Shown piece after piece: positions 35,161-36,396 of a DNA stretch of 36,396 nt. The position numbers and the translations under genes were made by a program. The notes beneath the pieces are model-generated. The model worked only from the letters and a program-made list of their open reading frames with translations. It had not been told where the DNA came from and did not search any database. Where the stretch lies: contig WHSS01000018.1 in NCBI GenBank assembly GCA_009379975.1, positions 1-36,396 on the forward strand, written 5' to 3'. This DNA comes from Actinophytocola sp. GTDB lineage: Bacteria; Actinomycetota; Actinomycetes; Mycobacteriales; Pseudonocardiaceae. Each line of letters starts with the position of its first letter. Position 1 is the first letter of the stretch.

Positions 35161-35266
35161 GGGCGGCGGCCGTAAGCTGGTCCGCGGGTCAAATCCGCCG
35201 GGCTAGTAACCATCGGCACTGTAAGGGCGCGAGCTTGCGACGCACGACATTAGGGAGCGGCGATAC

Positions 35267-36238
35267 ATGAACGTGTCCGTTGAGGTCCACCTCACCGACG
35301 GCTACCTGGCTGACTCGCTACGGGCGGACGTCCGCGCGGGATTGACCGCGACACCCAAGTCGCTGCCGCCGAAGTGGTTCTACGACGCGGCGGGCAGCCT
35401 GTTGTTCGAACGCATCACGGACCTGCCGGAGTATTACCCGACCCGCACCGAGCGCGAGATCCTCGCGGCACGTGCGGCCGAGATCGCGGAGCTGACCCAG
35501 GCCGCCACCTTGATCGAACTTGGATCGGGGTCATCCGAGAAGACCCGGCGGCTGATAGACGCACTGCGGGGCGGCGGATCGCTGCGCGAGTTCGTGCCGC
35601 TGGATGTCTCCGAGACGGCGCTACGGGATGCCGCGGGCACGCTCGCTCAGGAGTTTCCCGGCCTGCAGGTGCATGGCGTCGTCGGTGACTTCTTCGAACA
35701 CCTGGATCGCATCGCCAGTGCTGGGCCGCGCATGGTGGCGTTTCTCGGCAGCACCATCGGCAATCTGCTTCCCGGTGAACGCGTCCGGTTCCTGCGCGAC
35801 GTCCGGGCGATCCTCGAGCCGGGGGACTGGTTGCTGCTCGGCACCGACCTCGTCAAGCGCCCTGAGATCCTCCAACGTGCTTACGACGATGCCGAAGGAG
35901 TAACGGCGGAGTTCAACCGCAATGTGCTCCGTGTGCTCAACCGTGAGCTGTGCGCGGACTTCGACGTTGACGCGTTCGAGCATGTCGCGGTGTGGGACGC
36001 CGAGCGGGAGTGGATCGAGATGCGGTTGCGCGCGACACGGCAGATGTGGGTGAAGGTGCCGGAACTCGGCCTGGTCGTGCCGTTCGCGCGAGGGGAAGAG
36101 ATGCGTACCGAGGTTTCAGCGAAGTTCCGGCCGGACATCGTCGAAGCCGAACTCGCCGCCGCGGGTTTCGACCGCAAACGGTGGTGGACCGACGACGCGG
36201 GATTGTTCGGCGTCGCATTGGCGGAAGTGCACGCATAA
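35267..36238 (+). CDS. egtD: L-histidine N-alpha-methyltransferase
   Basis: SAM-dependent methyltransferase that trimethylates histidine to hercynine, the first dedicated step of ergothioneine synthesis. The 323-residue protein has the family marks [32 protein letters not shown], the SAM-binding [34 protein letters not shown] and [17 protein letters not shown], then [16 protein letters not shown]. All key segments are present. ATG 35267 follows AGGGAGC. In mycobacteria egtD lies in the egtABCDE cluster; here it stands alone after a LysR gene, so the other genes must be elsewhere or upstream outside this window. It ends five bases before a strong hairpin terminator. Confidence 0.95.
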   Translation: MNVSVEVHLTDGYLADSLRADVRAGLTATPKSLPPKWFYDAAGSLLFERITDLPEYYPTRTEREILAARAAEIAELTQAATLIELGSGSSEKTRRLIDALRGGGSLREFVPLDVSETALRDAAGTLAQEFPGLQVHGVVGDFFEHLDRIASAGPRMVAFLGSTIGNLLPGERVRFLRDVRAILEPGDWLLLGTDLVKRPEILQRAYDDAEGVTAEFNRNVLRVLNRELCADFDVDAFEHVAVWDAEREWIEMRLRATRQMWVKVPELGLVVPFARGEEMRTEVSAKFRPDIVEAELAAAGFDRKRWWTDDAGLFGVALAEVHA

Positions 36239-36242
36239 CAAA

Positions 36243-36300
36243 GGCCGTGAAGGCCACCCTCCTGGCGAGGGAAACTGCCAGGAAAGTGGCCTTCACGGCC
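36243..36300. terminator. Long two-tier terminator hairpin after egtD
   Basis: Perfect 15-base arms GGCCGTGAAGGCCAC (36243-36257) and GTGGCCTTCACGGCC (36286-36300), with an inner seven-base stem TCCTGGC (36260-36266) and GCCAGGA (36277-36283). Lies between egtD and the end of a convergent minus-strand gene, so probably works both ways. Confidence 0.85.
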
Positions 36301-36327
36301 TGGTGTTACGGCCTTGCGTTGAACTGA

Positions 36328-36396
36328 TCAGCCAGTGACCGGCAGTCCAGTGGTGACGGGAGCCGGCGCGGTCGCGCCGGGGCCCTCATCGTCGCC
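36328..36396 (-). CDS. C-terminus of a minus-strand gene (rest outside window)
   Basis: The minus strand reads an open frame from the right edge that stops with TGA at 36328-36330, just beyond the terminator hairpin. Only 22 residues are visible; they are rich in Gly, Ala, Pro and Thr and end in PVTTGLPVTG. Codon use fits a real GC-rich gene and the position after a bidirectional terminator supports a convergent gene end. Too short to name the product. Confidence 0.4.
   Translation of the reverse strand, partial: GDDEGPGATAPAPVTTGLPVTG

Noticed and set aside
35185-35205. tRNA-like T-arm (GCGG, GTCAAAT, CCGC) before egtD
   Set aside because: Only one arm with a non-standard loop; no acceptor, anticodon or D arm can be found around it.
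36328-36344. LPXTG sortase signal (LPVTG) at the end of the partial gene
   Set aside because: The protein stops directly after the motif, so the hydrophobic segment and basic tail needed for sorting are absent.

Overview
The window comes from a high-GC actinobacterium, most likely a member of the Pseudonocardiales (Amycolatopsis, Prauserella or Saccharomonospora type). The reasons are the GC-rich third codon positions, frequent GTG starts, the run pgsA - gcvH - garA - ftsR-like - BFN protein - MerR - gcvP (the order of Mycobacterium tuberculosis Rv1822 to Rv1832, as I recall it), an ergothioneine gene, an AcnR-type regulator and an F420-type LLM oxidoreductase. No plasmid, phage or CRISPR genes are seen.

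Layout. 1-2243 (minus): a DUF4129 membrane protein, a small membrane protein, a coupled 31-codon ORF and a partial MoxR ATPase, all overlapping or touching. 2378-3286: a tandem universal stress protein. 3387-9457 (minus): the glutamate synthase operon gltBD, with a clear intrinsic terminator and a hairpin-rich leader (9586-9791). 9852-13173: a Baeyer-Villiger monooxygenase, a TetR regulator and an LLM oxidoreductase, followed by a convergent, overlapping O6-alkylguanine repair gene. 13980-14146: a MITE-like element. 14217-14636: a two-CBS-domain protein. 14696-16839: two divergent sets of zinc-independent (cysteine-free) ribosomal protein paralogues (bL31, bL32 / bL28, uS14, bS18) around a Zur-like site. 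This locus carries two deletion scars: a frameshifted CobW-type gene, and a truncated bL28 with bL33 missing. 16896-19023: a bifunctional siroheme enzyme and an alpha/beta hydrolase. 19185-26946: a lipoprotein and the conserved pgsA-gcvH-garA-ftsR-BFN-merR-gcvP block, with a tandem glycine riboswitch in front of gcvP. 27015-31677 (minus): an MFS transporter, a shortened substrate-binding-like membrane protein and a pair of CNNM/CorC-type transporters. 32074-33941 (minus): an AcnR-like TetR repressor with its probable operator and a Glu/Leu/Phe/Val dehydrogenase. 34243-36238: a divergent LysR regulator and an egtD gene without egtABC beside it. The last 69 bases hold the C-terminus of a minus-strand gene.

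Themes. Nitrogen and one-carbon metabolism recur: GltBD makes glutamate, GarA is the phospho-switch of 2-oxoglutarate and glutamate enzymes, GcvH and GcvP cleave glycine, and the amino acid dehydrogenase works at the same node. GarA here lacks the first threonine of its ETTS phospho-motif. Intergenic DNA is rich in palindromes: a three-copy family of CTGAAAG..CTTTCAG repeats, one copy of which supplies the stop codons of both flanking genes; a nested inverted-repeat block upstream of the CNNM genes; and several operator-like dyads. The most worthwhile leads are the damaged Zur-type ribosomal locus, the AcnR-like gene beside magnesium-type transporters, the gltB leader, the GarA substitution and the palindrome families. 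All homology statements rest on reading motifs and on memory of the families, not on searches.
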